Positions 1 through 9,253 of a stretch of 64,000 nt of DNA are shown piece by piece (position 1 is the first letter of the stretch; the number at the start of each line of letters is the position of its first letter). Where the stretch lies: the NCBI GenBank assembly GCA_024644235.1, contig JAHELJ010000012.1, forward strand, positions 47,742 through 111,741, read 5' to 3'. The position numbers and the translations under genes were made by a program. The notes below the pieces were generated by a model. That model was not told where the DNA came from. It searched no databases and was given only the letters and a program-made list of their open reading frames with translations. This DNA comes from Lewinellaceae bacterium (GTDB taxonomy: Bacteria > Bacteroidota > Bacteroidia > Chitinophagales > Saprospiraceae).

Positions 1-321
1 GCTGAAGCTGATGTACCTTATCCCAAACTTTTGGATCTCGAAGATGCTAATGCAGCTCTGAAAGAAACTGATACCGTGGTAATCGTTGGTGCCAATGATG
101 TAGTGAATCCAGCTGCTCTTGATGAACCAGGCAGTCCGATTTACGGAATGCCGGTTTTGGAGGTATGGAAGGCCAAAAATACTATCGTACTGAAAAGGAG
201 CATGAGTCCGGGATATGCCGGCATCGCCAATCCACTTTTCTTTCACGATAATAACAGAATGCTTTTTGGTGATGCCAAAGACTCACTGCAAAAGGTAGTG
301 CAAGAAGTGAAAACAATGTAA
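1..321 (+). CDS. pntB: NAD(P) transhydrogenase subunit beta, C-terminal end (partial)
   Basis: This is the last 106 codons of a gene that begins before the window; the frame is open from base 1. PntB is the membrane subunit of the proton-translocating transhydrogenase, which moves hydride between NADH and NADP+ at the cost of the proton gradient. The visible part is the end of the NADP(H)-binding domain III: the stretches [34 protein letters not shown] and MLFGDAK are hallmark PntB sequence. It ends normally, followed by about 140 bases with no gene before pckA. No clear hairpin terminator is visible after the stop. Confidence 0.93.
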   Translation, partial: AEADVPYPKLLDLEDANAALKETDTVVIVGANDVVNPAALDEPGSPIYGMPVLEVWKAKNTIVLKRSMSPGYAGIANPLFFHDNNRMLFGDAKDSLQKVVQEVKTM

Positions 322-431
322 ACAGCTTGGAGTACGTTGGAACATTCGTCATAGTAAATACTGCTGACGTTTATCATTACAAACATTGATGATTATTAGT
401 TTCTTGGCAATCTAGCTCAAAGCCATCCCAT

Positions 432-439
432 TATCTTTG
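432..439 (+). promoter_or_regulatory. Bacteroidota -7 element upstream of pckA
   Basis: TATCTTTG matches the Bacteroidota -7 consensus TAnnTTTG and lies 23 bases before the pckA ATG, which would give a leader of roughly 15 bases. The nearest upstream TTG (404-406) is 25 bases away, longer than the usual 18-21, so the -33 half is doubtful. Confidence 0.4.
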
Positions 440-462
440 ATTGGAATAAACAAACTGATCTT

Positions 463-2052
463 ATGGCAACATTCGACCTGAAGCAATACGATATTCATAC
501 CGATGAGATTCACCGCAATAAGAGTGTACCTGAGCTGTATGAGATTGCCCTGAGAAGGGAGAAAGGTACCGCCATTTCCGATAAGGGTTCACTCCTGGTT
601 TATTCAGGAGAGAAAACCGGACGTAGCCCAAAAGATAAGCGGGTAGTGCGACATCCTTCTTCTGATAACAATATCGACTGGGGAGAGATCAACATTGAAT
701 TGGATGAGCAGACATTTATGATCAACCGCGAAAGGGCTATCGATTACCTCAACAGCCGTGACCGGGTATTTGTAGTGGATGCATACGCAGGTTGGGATCC
801 GGATTATCGTTTGAAGGTACGAATCATCTGCACCCGGGCATATCATGCTCTGTTTATGCAGAACATGTTGATCATGCCTTCCGAAGAAGAGTTGGTTGAT
901 TTTGAGCCGGAATATGTCATTTTCAATGGAGGAAGCTTTCCAGCCAACCGGTATACATCTCAAATGACAAGTACCACCAGTGTAGACCTGTACCTGGAAC
1001 GAAAGGAATTTGTCATCCTTGGTACAGAATATGCCGGGGAAATGAAAAAAGGCATCTTCTCGATTATGAACTACCTGATGCCGCTGAAAAACGTTATGCC
1101 CATGCACTGCTCAGCGAACATAGGCAATCAAGGAGATGTTTCCATTTTGTTTGGACTTTCAGGAACTGGTAAGACCACCCTAAGTGCTGATCCGAAACGA
1201 AAATTGATTGGAGATGACGAACATTGCTGGACCGACAACGGTGTTTTCAATATTGAAGGAGGTTGCTATGCCAAAGCAATTAATCTTTCTGCCGAGAACG
1301 AACCGGATATCTATAATGCCATCCGGTTTGGGACGGTATTGGAAAATGTGGTTTACGATCAAAAGACTCGTAAAGTAGACTACACAGATACCTCAATCAC
1401 TCAGAATACCCGGGCGTCATATCCAATCGACTATATTGAAAGTGTACAGATACCATGTGTAGGAGGACATCCGGAAAATATCATCTTTCTTACCTGCGAT
1501 GCCTTTGGTGTATTACCACCTGTAAGCAAACTTACCCCTGAACAAGCCAGCTACCATTTCATTTCCGGTTATACGGCAAAAGTGGCTGGAACCGAAATGG
1601 GTGTGAAGGAACCTCAGGCCACCTTCTCAGCCTGCTTTGGGGCCGCGTTCATGATGTGGCATCCCAATCGTTACGCCGAACTGCTGGCTCAGAAAATCAA
1701 GGAGCACAATGCCCAGGCTTGGTTGGTCAACACAGGCTGGACCGGTGGAGCGTATGGTGTTGGGAGCAGGATAAAGCTCAAATATACCCGTGCCATCATA
1801 GATGCGATTCATTCGGGTGCTCTGGATCAAGTAGAGCTGGTGGAGGAGCCCAGATTCGGCCTGGAGATTCCTACCTCTTGCCTCGGAGTGCCGGGTGAGG
1901 TACTGATACCAAGAAATACCTGGTCGGATCAAGCCGCTTATGAGAGGACCATGAATAAATTGGTTGAGCTATTTCAGGAGAACTTCCGGAAGTTTGAGAA
2001 TTTCGTAAATCCGGAGATCATGGCAGCAGGTCCGGAACTGATGCCAGTATAG
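463..2052 (+). CDS. pckA: Phosphoenolpyruvate carboxykinase (ATP)
   Basis: Catalyses oxaloacetate + ATP to phosphoenolpyruvate + CO2 + ADP, the entry step of gluconeogenesis from TCA intermediates, in the cytosol. The 529-residue length is typical of the ATP-dependent family. Visible signatures are the oxaloacetate-binding arginine region [13 protein letters not shown] near residue 50, the kinase-1a P-loop [11 protein letters not shown] near 232-242, and the kinase-2 motif IGDDEHCW just after it, which carries the metal-binding aspartates. The ATG at 463 gives a normal N-terminus and lies just behind a -7 promoter element. It is transcribed alone: pntB ends 141 bases upstream and the next gene is convergent. 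Nothing is missing or unusual. Confidence 0.97.
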   Translation: MATFDLKQYDIHTDEIHRNKSVPELYEIALRREKGTAISDKGSLLVYSGEKTGRSPKDKRVVRHPSSDNNIDWGEINIELDEQTFMINRERAIDYLNSRDRVFVVDAYAGWDPDYRLKVRIICTRAYHALFMQNMLIMPSEEELVDFEPEYVIFNGGSFPANRYTSQMTSTTSVDLYLERKEFVILGTEYAGEMKKGIFSIMNYLMPLKNVMPMHCSANIGNQGDVSILFGLSGTGKTTLSADPKRKLIGDDEHCWTDNGVFNIEGGCYAKAINLSAENEPDIYNAIRFGTVLENVVYDQKTRKVDYTDTSITQNTRASYPIDYIESVQIPCVGGHPENIIFLTCDAFGVLPPVSKLTPEQASYHFISGYTAKVAGTEMGVKEPQATFSACFGAAFMMWHPNRYAELLAQKIKEHNAQAWLVNTGWTGGAYGVGSRIKLKYTRAIIDAIHSGALDQVELVEEPRFGLEIPTSCLGVPGEVLIPRNTWSDQAAYERTMNKLVELFQENFRKFENFVNPEIMAAGPELMPV

Positions 2053-2070
2053 CAGTCAGTATAATGGTGG

Positions 2071-3807
2071 CTATTTGCTGAGCTCCGATTCAATTTGCCT
2101 CTTCTGATCACGAATCTTCTCAATCACCTCATCTAGTTGATCTTGAAGAGATTCAAGAGCTTTCCCCTCCTGTTCAATCAGTTGGTCGAATGGTGCAAAG
2201 TGATGATTGATCCGCTCTTTGAGATTGGCGACGTAGCTCTTCAGGTTTGAGGAAACTTCTTCTCCCAACCGATCTCTGCCTTTACCCATCTCAGTCCGGT
2301 AATGGCGAATAATCTTCCTTCGTTGCCATCCAAGGGTGATTCCGGCAAATAGCACTCCGAGTGTGGTCAAAATTCCACCGGTAATATCCAGTACCATTCC
2401 GGATGTCACTGCCGCCAATACGACTCCTACAATAGCAAGCCCACCTCCAGTTGCTACGTTTGGTGAAATCTCATTGGAGTCTGGAAACAAATCCCGATTT
2501 GTGAAATTGTCAGCATCAGCCAGAAAATCCGAGAACGTGGAACTGAGTTCTCGTACCACTTGATGTCGTCTTTCAGCTATATGACTAAACAGCTCATGAT
2601 CGTCTCTCAAATGGCTTTCACCGCTCCGTAATTTCAGATCGATCACAGTAGCCATCTGTTGCACACTTTGAGCCAGATCCAGCACTCGGTCATTCACCTT
2701 CTCCTTCAATCTCAGGTTAAAATCCTTTTCGAGATCAGCGACGAACTCCTCTAGCCACACGCGAATTGAGGCATTCTGGTTGAAAATGGCATTGAAGGAT
2801 TTTCTGATCACTCTTCCAAATGACAATCCGTCTTTCAAATCAGTTTCTTTATCCCTACTGATGGCATCATAGCTTGCCAACAAATTCTCAGCCAGGATAT
2901 CTACTTGCTTAATCGAATATTCCTCCTGCTGATCAAGAGTTTCGGTAATCTCTGACCGGAAAGAAAGGTCCTGCTCATGTTGTTCAACCCGATCTTGAAG
3001 ACCACGATCAATTTTATCAATCACCTGCTGGGCCGTGTCGAGGTGGCTGTTCAATTTCAGTAACGGAGCTCTGCCTCCGGTAACCTCCTTTCGAACATAT
3101 TCTCTTACTACTGAAAAACCACTAGCCTCATGGTCTCCTTCTTGTTCCTGCTTTGCGGAAACCGCAAATACAACGGGATCATTAATACCCTTTTTTCGAG
3201 CCTGCTCGATCAATCCACGGAGATTGGTTTGCAGTTCGTCAGAACTCATCAGATCCTTCTGTTGCAAAATGAAAATGATCTTCTTCCGCCACTCCATATG
3301 AATGAAATCGAAAAACTGCCAGGCAGATTGGCGATAGGGATTTTTTGCCTCAAAAACGAAAACGATCAGATCGGAGACAGGGACAAACCGCTCGGTGATT
3401 TCTTGATGATGCTCGATAATTGCATTTGTTCCCGGAGTATCTACAATAGCGATTTCCTTTAGAATGGAAACGGGCTGCTTGATGATCTTGAAATGCTCGT
3501 TGACAACCTTTACTTTTTCTTTTTCCCCATAGATAATCTGTTGAATGGAATCTGTTTCAGGGGCTGGACCTACCTTACATATCTCCTTTTCTGCTTCCAG
3601 CAAAGCATTAATAAAACTGCTTTTACCAGCTTTGATTTCTCCGACTATTACGAACATGAAAGGGTCGTTCAATCTTGTGATCAGATCATTGATCGTCAGA
3701 GTCAGTTGCTCATTCCTGACCTCTTCACTGATCTTAACCAGGTCATGAAAAACCTGGTCTACAACCTGCCGGAGGTCTACAAACTTTGGATTTACAATTT
3801 CACTCAT
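2071..3807 (-). CDS. Dynamin-family membrane GTPase
   Basis: A 578-residue bacterial dynamin-like protein, expected to bind and remodel membrane in a GTP-dependent way. From the chosen ATG, G1 is GEIKAGKSS (residues 56-64), G3 is DTPGT (123-127), and the G4 position reads QQKD (182-185), so the usual Asn-Lys is replaced by Gln-Gln. A long helical middle region follows. Two hydrophobic segments (around 455-500) resemble the membrane-inserting paddle, and the C-terminus is a charged coiled coil (about 530-578). A start 12 codons further upstream (3843) is possible, but MSEIVNPKF is the more family-like beginning. Convergent with pckA; no operon partner. The cellular role cannot be read from the sequence. 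Confidence 0.85.
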   Translation of the reverse strand: MSEIVNPKFVDLRQVVDQVFHDLVKISEEVRNEQLTLTINDLITRLNDPFMFVIVGEIKAGKSSFINALLEAEKEICKVGPAPETDSIQQIIYGEKEKVKVVNEHFKIIKQPVSILKEIAIVDTPGTNAIIEHHQEITERFVPVSDLIVFVFEAKNPYRQSAWQFFDFIHMEWRKKIIFILQQKDLMSSDELQTNLRGLIEQARKKGINDPVVFAVSAKQEQEGDHEASGFSVVREYVRKEVTGGRAPLLKLNSHLDTAQQVIDKIDRGLQDRVEQHEQDLSFRSEITETLDQQEEYSIKQVDILAENLLASYDAISRDKETDLKDGLSFGRVIRKSFNAIFNQNASIRVWLEEFVADLEKDFNLRLKEKVNDRVLDLAQSVQQMATVIDLKLRSGESHLRDDHELFSHIAERRHQVVRELSSTFSDFLADADNFTNRDLFPDSNEISPNVATGGGLAIVGVVLAAVTSGMVLDITGGILTTLGVLFAGITLGWQRRKIIRHYRTEMGKGRDRLGEEVSSNLKSYVANLKERINHHFAPFDQLIEQEGKALESLQDQLDEVIEKIRDQKRQIESELSK

Positions 3808-3987
3808 AAGTGGGAAAGATACTCCAAATGCATGGTGCCCCAAAACACTGAAATCAACCTCCGAAATGATCCGGGTGTGGATAATCTGGCAGATTTCTCA
3901 CACATCTACTTGCTAAAGTCTGCTACAATGGCAGAAAAATGCATAATGGCCCCTGTTTTGAGGACTCTATAGCAAAACATTTAAGCT

Positions 3988-4407
3988 ATGAAATCACAAC
4001 AGTATGATGCACCCTTCTGGAAGAAAGCTTTTGATGACTTCGTGGATTCAATAGGGGTCGTGATCCATGATTGGGATTGGCAAAAACCAGCTGCTAATCT
4101 CTGGGAGACCCCTAATGCATTCGAGGTAGAACTCGCAGTTCCCGGCTATCAGAAGAAGGATTTTTCTATTCAAATCAAGGGGGATCATCTGGAGATATCT
4201 GCTGATAAGGAAGAGGATTCAGATGAAGGACGAGAACTCTTGAGAAGAGGATTCCAATTCAAGCACTTCAAACGGAGTATCCGGGTCAGTGACCGGGTAG
4301 ATCGCAGCGCCGTAAAGGCCCGCTATGATCAGGGGATCCTAACTATCATTCTGCCAAAAATGGAAAAACAGAAAGATAAGCCGGGATTCGAGGTGCCGGT
4401 TCAATAG
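3988..4407 (+). CDS. Hsp20/alpha-crystallin family small heat-shock protein
   Basis: A 139-residue small heat-shock protein, an ATP-independent holdase that keeps unfolding proteins soluble. The alpha-crystallin domain spans about residues 35-130: it opens with AANLWETPNAFEVELAVPG, contains the KGDHLEISADKEE strand pair, and ends with the conserved AxYDxGILTIILPK element. A short charged tail follows (KQKDKPGFEVPVQ). No I-x-I/V motif is evident at the extreme C-terminus, so oligomer contacts may differ from the textbook form. It is a single-gene unit, divergent from the dynamin-like gene. I saw no heat-shock operator in the 180 bases upstream. Confidence 0.92.
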   Translation: MKSQQYDAPFWKKAFDDFVDSIGVVIHDWDWQKPAANLWETPNAFEVELAVPGYQKKDFSIQIKGDHLEISADKEEDSDEGRELLRRGFQFKHFKRSIRVSDRVDRSAVKARYDQGILTIILPKMEKQKDKPGFEVPVQ

Positions 4408-4473
4408 CACCATACCTCAGACAATTCACATCGAGCAGAATATCAACAGGGCTTCCTTTGTCGTTTCAACCTA

Positions 4474-5988
4474 ATGAACCGCCACCTAGCCATCAAATGG
4501 CTGATTTACTGCCTTTGCATTCACGGTATAGCACCTACCTACAGCCAGATAATCACCATAGGCCCAAGTGGTGATTTTGCAACGCTCGCGGCGGCTGGTC
4601 CTATACTATCAGCAGGAGATACTGCCTTAATACTCGATGGAGTCTACCCCGATGGCACTCAATTCCTGGAAGATGTCCACGGCAGTAGCGCATCGCCAAT
4701 AGTCATCATGTCTTCCTCTGAGTACGGGGCAATCTTTCAGGGAGGCACTGAGGCGATCCATTTGACTAAGTGCTCTCACCTTGAAATACATGATTTAGTC
4801 ATTGAGCAGCAGACCGGCAACGGGATCAATATTGACGATGGTGGAGATTATACAAGCCCAACTCATCACATCACAATACAAAACTGCATCTTCCGTAATA
4901 TGGCTGGCACCGGCAATAACGATTTGCTTAAACTTTCAGGATTGGACAGCTTCAAAGTCAGTCTCTGTAGTTTCATAAATGGTTCGCCCGGTGGTAGCGG
5001 TATAGATATGGTGGGATGTCACTATGGTGTGATTGAAGATAACTATTTCGACCAAGCAGGCACCAGTGGAATACAGGCAAAAGGGGGATCCCAGCATATC
5101 TTGATACAGAGGAATGTGTTGAAGAATATGGGTCAAAGAGCCCTTAATCTGGGGGGAAGCACGGGTTTACAATTTTTCCGACCTCCTTTAAGTGACCCGA
5201 TCGACAGTGCCTTTGAGGCTGCTGATTTACTTGTCTACACTAATATCTTCATCGGGAGTTGGGCGCCAATTGCCTATGTGGGATGTGTGCGAGTGAAAGT
5301 GGTCAATAATACCATCTACGAACCCGAAAACTGGGTCATACGAATATTGCAAGAAACTACAGAATCTGGTTTTCTCTCTTGCAGTGACAATGAATTTCGT
5401 AACAACATCATTTACCTGTCACAGGATCTTACCGAAGTGAATATTGGGCCTAATACGCAACCTGCCACTTTCATATTCACTAATAATCTTTGGCACAATG
5501 CTTCATCAAATTCATGGTCGCCAGCTCTACCGGTCACTGATTCAAACCAGGTGCTAGGGGATCCACTTTTGAACAATCCAATTCAAGAAGATTTTTCCAT
5601 TCCACCCAGCAGTCCAGCAGTTGAAGCCGGTATCATTCTGCCGGAGCCTTTATCCGATTTTATGATGAATTCTTATTATGCTCCACCCTCCATAGGTGCA
5701 TTTGAAGGCCATGAATCAATTACATCCGCTCCCTACTTGATTGATGAGAACAGTATCACGATGGGTCCCAATCCTTTCAGTGAAGCAGTGACCATCGATG
5801 GAGACTTTTCCAACGCAATGATTCTTATACTGGACAGCAATGGTCAAATTCTACAGGATCTTTCGAATTCCACTGCTCCCCTCACCATAATGCTCAATAC
5901 CTTGCCTGACGGTCTCTATTTTATTCAGATCAGCTCCGTCAACAAACCATCGATGAGTGTAAGACGAATCCTGAAGATGACCAAGTAA
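4474..5988 (+). CDS. Secreted right-handed beta-helix protein with T9SS sorting domain
   Basis: A 504-residue exported protein. Residues 1-25 form a Sec signal peptide ending at TYSQ. Residues about 26-400 are a parallel beta-helix of the pectate-lyase-like/PbH1 type, seen as repeated short strands with I-x-I-x-x-N-x-F/I patterns (HITIQNCIFRN, YGVIEDNYFDQAG, HILIQRNVLKN, VKVVNNTIYEP). The last 75 or so residues (MGPNPFSEAVTIDG to the end) are a type A Por-secretion sorting domain, so the protein should cross the outer membrane by T9SS and stay surface-attached or be released. The beta-helix suggests a polysaccharide ligand or substrate, but no catalytic residues can be assigned, so lyase, hydrolase or binding protein all remain possible. 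Confidence 0.83.
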   Translation: MNRHLAIKWLIYCLCIHGIAPTYSQIITIGPSGDFATLAAAGPILSAGDTALILDGVYPDGTQFLEDVHGSSASPIVIMSSSEYGAIFQGGTEAIHLTKCSHLEIHDLVIEQQTGNGINIDDGGDYTSPTHHITIQNCIFRNMAGTGNNDLLKLSGLDSFKVSLCSFINGSPGGSGIDMVGCHYGVIEDNYFDQAGTSGIQAKGGSQHILIQRNVLKNMGQRALNLGGSTGLQFFRPPLSDPIDSAFEAADLLVYTNIFIGSWAPIAYVGCVRVKVVNNTIYEPENWVIRILQETTESGFLSCSDNEFRNNIIYLSQDLTEVNIGPNTQPATFIFTNNLWHNASSNSWSPALPVTDSNQVLGDPLLNNPIQEDFSIPPSSPAVEAGIILPEPLSDFMMNSYYAPPSIGAFEGHESITSAPYLIDENSITMGPNPFSEAVTIDGDFSNAMILILDSNGQILQDLSNSTAPLTIMLNTLPDGLYFIQISSVNKPSMSVRRILKMTK

Positions 5989-6022
5989 GCTACCTTTTTC
6001 CAGAGCTTAAAGCGCCTTCAAT

Positions 6023-6030
6023 TATCTTTG
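6023..6030 (+). promoter_or_regulatory. Bacteroidota -7 element that decides the amidase start
   Basis: TATCTTTG matches TAnnTTTG. It covers the in-frame TTG at 6028 that would otherwise extend the amidase, so translation must start downstream at the ATG 6049. The -33 region holds only a T-rich stretch (5994-5999). Confidence 0.45.
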
Positions 6031-6048
6031 AGATCAAATAATTTCGAC

Positions 6049-7680
6049 ATGTCATCATTGCGATTTGTATGCCTGGTGTTGGCTTTGCTATGGAAATACC
6101 AATTACCAGCGCAGGATACCGTAAGCATAGCGGGTGCTCTCATAGGCCTGGACCTCACACAATCTGAAATCGATAGCATGAGACCCGGCCTCGAACAAAT
6201 GAGAACCGATTTCTCCATTTTAAGAAACACGCAGCTGCCGAACAATGTACCACCTGCACTTTACTTCAATCCGCTACCGATAGGATTCCAGGTACCCGAG
6301 GGACAGGGAGCAATTGATTGGAGAATTCCCGCTGGAAGCGAGCTTCCGAAAAATCCTGATGATCTCGCATTCTACTCGATACAGCAACTTGCCTCTTTGA
6401 TTAAGAGTCGTAAGATCTCGTCGGTTGACCTGACTACATTTTTCCTTGAGCGATTGAAAAAATATGGCGACACTCTTAAGGCTGTCACAACGGTGACGGA
6501 AAAGCTGGCGATGGAGCAAGCTAGAAAGGCAGATGCTGATCTGGCCCGCGGAATCTACCGGGGCCCCTTGCATGGCATCCCCTATGGAGCGAAAGACCTT
6601 TTGGCAGTACCAGGCTACCGGACTACTTGGGGAGCTAAACCTTATGAGAAACAAGTCATTGGCGAAAAGGCAACGGTAATTTCCAAATTGGAAGAGGCCG
6701 GGGCGGTACTGATAGCTAAACTTACCCTTGGTGCTTTAGCATGGGGTGATGTATGGTATGGTGGTGTCACTAAGAATCCATGGGATCTCGAACAGGGATC
6801 AAGTGGATCTTCTGCCGGATCAGCAAGCGCTACTGCAGCGGGTCTTGTTCCGTTTTCCATTGGAACTGAAACATGGGGATCAATCGTATCGCCCTCAACA
6901 CGATGCGGAAACACCGGGCTTCGCCCCACATTTGGCAGGGTCAGCAGGTCGGGAGCAATGGCTCTGAGCTGGAGCATGGATAAGATCGGTCCTATTTGCC
7001 GGACTGCGGGGGATTGTGCCATGGTATTTGATGCTATAAGAGGTTCTGATAAAGTCGATTTCACCGTGATTGACGCAGCGTTCAATTTTGATGGTTCATC
7101 AGACATTGCGGATTTGAGGGTCGGTTATTTCGTCGATGCTTTTGAACATAGCGAATTCAACCGCCTAAATGATAGCCTTACCTTGGCTACTCTCAGAAGT
7201 ATAGGAGTAGACCTGCATCCGGTTACTTTCGAGATCAGCACTCCGGTGAATGCCTTAGATTTTATTCTGAGTGCTGAAGCAGCAGCCGCGTTTGAAGAGC
7301 TTACTCTCTCTGGTAGAGATGACGAGATGGTTCGACAGATCCGAAGGGCATGGCCAAACGTTTTTCGCGAAGCACAGTTTATCCCTGCCGTTCAATACAT
7401 TCAGGCAAATCGCCATCGCACAATACTGATCCAGGAAATGCATCAGTTGATGCAAGACTACGATGTGATCATTACACCTTCATTTGGCCTCCAGCTGCTG
7501 ACCACCAATCTTACCGGACACCCTTGCGTGGTGCTACCCAACGGATTCGTTGAAGGACGGCCAACCAGCGTCACTTTTCTCGGAAATCTTTTTGGCGAAG
7601 ACAAAATCCTGAAATTGGCGATGGCTTACCAGGAGGCCACGGACTTTGAGAATCAACATCCGTCTTTCTTCAAGAACTAA
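6049..7680 (+). CDS. Exported amidase-signature family amidase
   Basis: A 543-residue member of the amidase-signature family, which hydrolyses carboxamides to acid and ammonia using a Ser-cisSer-Lys triad. All three residues are visible from the ATG 6049: Lys182 in GIPYGAKDLLAV, cis-Ser255 in GSSGSSAGSA, and nucleophile Ser278 in GTETWGSI. Position 276 is Trp where most family members have Gly (GTDTGGS), next to the nucleophile. An N-terminal signal peptide (about residues 1-22, ending LPAQ) predicts export to the periplasm, unlike cytosolic GatA-type amidases, so this is not the tRNA amidotransferase subunit. Residues 23-105 form a poorly conserved N-terminal extension. The substrate is unknown; secreted relatives act on peptide or aryl amides. 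Confidence 0.9.
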   Translation: MSSLRFVCLVLALLWKYQLPAQDTVSIAGALIGLDLTQSEIDSMRPGLEQMRTDFSILRNTQLPNNVPPALYFNPLPIGFQVPEGQGAIDWRIPAGSELPKNPDDLAFYSIQQLASLIKSRKISSVDLTTFFLERLKKYGDTLKAVTTVTEKLAMEQARKADADLARGIYRGPLHGIPYGAKDLLAVPGYRTTWGAKPYEKQVIGEKATVISKLEEAGAVLIAKLTLGALAWGDVWYGGVTKNPWDLEQGSSGSSAGSASATAAGLVPFSIGTETWGSIVSPSTRCGNTGLRPTFGRVSRSGAMALSWSMDKIGPICRTAGDCAMVFDAIRGSDKVDFTVIDAAFNFDGSSDIADLRVGYFVDAFEHSEFNRLNDSLTLATLRSIGVDLHPVTFEISTPVNALDFILSAEAAAAFEELTLSGRDDEMVRQIRRAWPNVFREAQFIPAVQYIQANRHRTILIQEMHQLMQDYDVIITPSFGLQLLTTNLTGHPCVVLPNGFVEGRPTSVTFLGNLFGEDKILKLAMAYQEATDFENQHPSFFKN

Positions 7681-7688
7681 ATGGTTAG

Positions 7689-8615
7689 CTATCGCACCAC
7701 AAATTTCTGGATGTAACGTCGATCCCCGTCATGAGCGGACATTAGATACAATCCGGCTGGTAAAGACTGCAGGGATAATCTCTGTCCATGTCTCACATTT
7801 TCTAAGGATTGCATTAGCATGCCATTCGCATTGAAAATCTGAAGGGAAGCTCGTTGCCAGTGAGGTGCGTTAATCTGAGCCACTTCTGAGACTGGGTTGG
7901 GATGAATAAGAAAGTCATTCCGCTCCACCACCTCTCTGACCGGAACAGATCCACCTTCGATCTTCAATTCATCAATGACAAAAAATGAAGTGTCTGTCGT
8001 GGCACTATCATCGCGAAATGTAAAAATCAGAATGGTGGCACTATCTGGTACTTCATTACTCCGATACGCAAAGGGTGCTTCGAATTTGGTGTATTCCGAT
8101 GGCCCTCCCTGCGTAGTGAAAACAGCGGCTGCAAAAGCCTCACTCTCTTGCTTGATATCCGAGTCGTGCAAAAGGGCAATAATCATCAAACTGTCTGCAT
8201 CACTGCCGTGGTACTTATAGTAGCCGGTGAAGCTGGCTGAACGATCACCACATGAAAATATCTGAAGCAAGTCGGAGACAGCTACTAATGAATCGCCTGC
8301 CATCCGGAGGGCACTGACGGTACCATTGGCCCCAGGTTCATATCGCTGCAGAGATTGGAAAATTGGAAGATCTAACGTGTCGCGATCAAAATAGTCGGTT
8401 ATAAAATCAGATAGTGCAATCGCAACCAATCGCGTCAAAGGAAAGTAACCCTGGGGTACTTCCACCGGGTGAAGTAGTTCAAGGGCCAACTCTCTTTCGA
8501 TGGAGTCGGTCAGATCAATCCACTCCTCAAAACTACCGTTTGGAATCTGACATTGACCAAAGGCTGGTGATAGCGAAAAAGCAAAAAGTATGACAAGCGT
8601 ACTAAGTGTTTTCAT
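7689..8615 (-). CDS. T9SS-sorted secreted protein of unknown function
   Basis: A 308-residue exported protein (310 if the ATG two codons earlier at 8621 is used). A signal peptide occupies residues 1-21 and ends SPAFGQ. The body (about 22-220) begins with CQIPNGSFEEW, which resembles the start of carbohydrate-binding-like or PCMD-type beta-sandwich domains in Bacteroidota secreted proteins. I cannot place it in a named family. The last 75-80 residues (FLIHPNPVSEVAQINAP to the end) are a T9SS type A sorting domain. It is convergent with the amidase, eight bases apart, and has no operon partner. Codon use matches its neighbours. Confidence 0.8.
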   Translation of the reverse strand: MKTLSTLVILFAFSLSPAFGQCQIPNGSFEEWIDLTDSIERELALELLHPVEVPQGYFPLTRLVAIALSDFITDYFDRDTLDLPIFQSLQRYEPGANGTVSALRMAGDSLVAVSDLLQIFSCGDRSASFTGYYKYHGSDADSLMIIALLHDSDIKQESEAFAAAVFTTQGGPSEYTKFEAPFAYRSNEVPDSATILIFTFRDDSATTDTSFFVIDELKIEGGSVPVREVVERNDFLIHPNPVSEVAQINAPHWQRASLQIFNANGMLMQSLENVRHGQRLSLQSLPAGLYLMSAHDGDRRYIQKFVVR

Positions 8616-8754
8616 GTACATATAAGATTATTCGTAAATATATGACAAATGCCTTACCCCGAGCATGTTCTTTCTGGTCAGCAAATCAGTTGAGGCTAGA
8701 CACGTTATCATGCATTTACATTGAACAAAAACGAGATCGGATTATTGTAATAGA

Positions 8755-9231
8755 ATGAAAATTTATGAACGCCAATGGCAGCAGTTTGTGCCGGCATCAC
8801 TGCATGATGTATGGGCTTTTTTCAGTCGACCGGAAAACCTGGACCGGATCACCCCTCCGGATATGAAATTCGAGATCCTCACTGACCTGGCCGGAGTACC
8901 TATGTATCAGGGAATGCTCATTCGGTACCGGGTCAGTCCCTTCCCATTATTTTCGATGAATTGGCTCACGGAAATTACGGCAGTTGTCGAGGGTGACTAC
9001 TTCATCGATGAGCAAAGAGATGGCCCGTACAGATTATGGCATCATGAACACCGGTTTGCCGTAGAAGGAGATGGTGTTATCATGACGGATCGCTTACATT
9101 ACAGCCTCCCTTTTGGACCGATAGGCAAGGTGGCAAACTCATTGGTAGTAGGTAAACGAATAGATGATATCTTTACCCATCGAAAACAGGTCATAGCTCA
9201 GCTATTTCCATCTGCGAATCAAGTTGCCTAG
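8755..9231 (+). CDS. SRPBCC (START-like) ligand-binding family protein
   Basis: A 158-residue single-domain protein of the SRPBCC/polyketide cyclase-dehydrase superfamily, whose helix-grip fold encloses a hydrophobic ligand. Family-like features are the opening [29 protein letters not shown], here cited only as the start of strand 1 and helix 1, the [13 protein letters not shown] strand, and the closing [15 protein letters not shown] helix. It has no signal peptide, so it is cytosolic. The next gene starts 22 bases after the stop, so the two may be co-transcribed, though one is cytosolic and the other a lipoprotein. Ligand and role unknown. Confidence 0.8.
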   Translation: MKIYERQWQQFVPASLHDVWAFFSRPENLDRITPPDMKFEILTDLAGVPMYQGMLIRYRVSPFPLFSMNWLTEITAVVEGDYFIDEQRDGPYRLWHHEHRFAVEGDGVIMTDRLHYSLPFGPIGKVANSLVVGKRIDDIFTHRKQVIAQLFPSANQVA

Positions 9232-9253
9232 ATCTGATCGAAGCAGTCGCATA

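Noticed and set aside
604..1107. Long minus-strand frame inside pckA (and similar long antisense frames inside amidase, ALDH, dnaK and the giant T9SS gene)
   Set aside because: These are shadows of strongly conserved genes on the other strand and show no protein family features.
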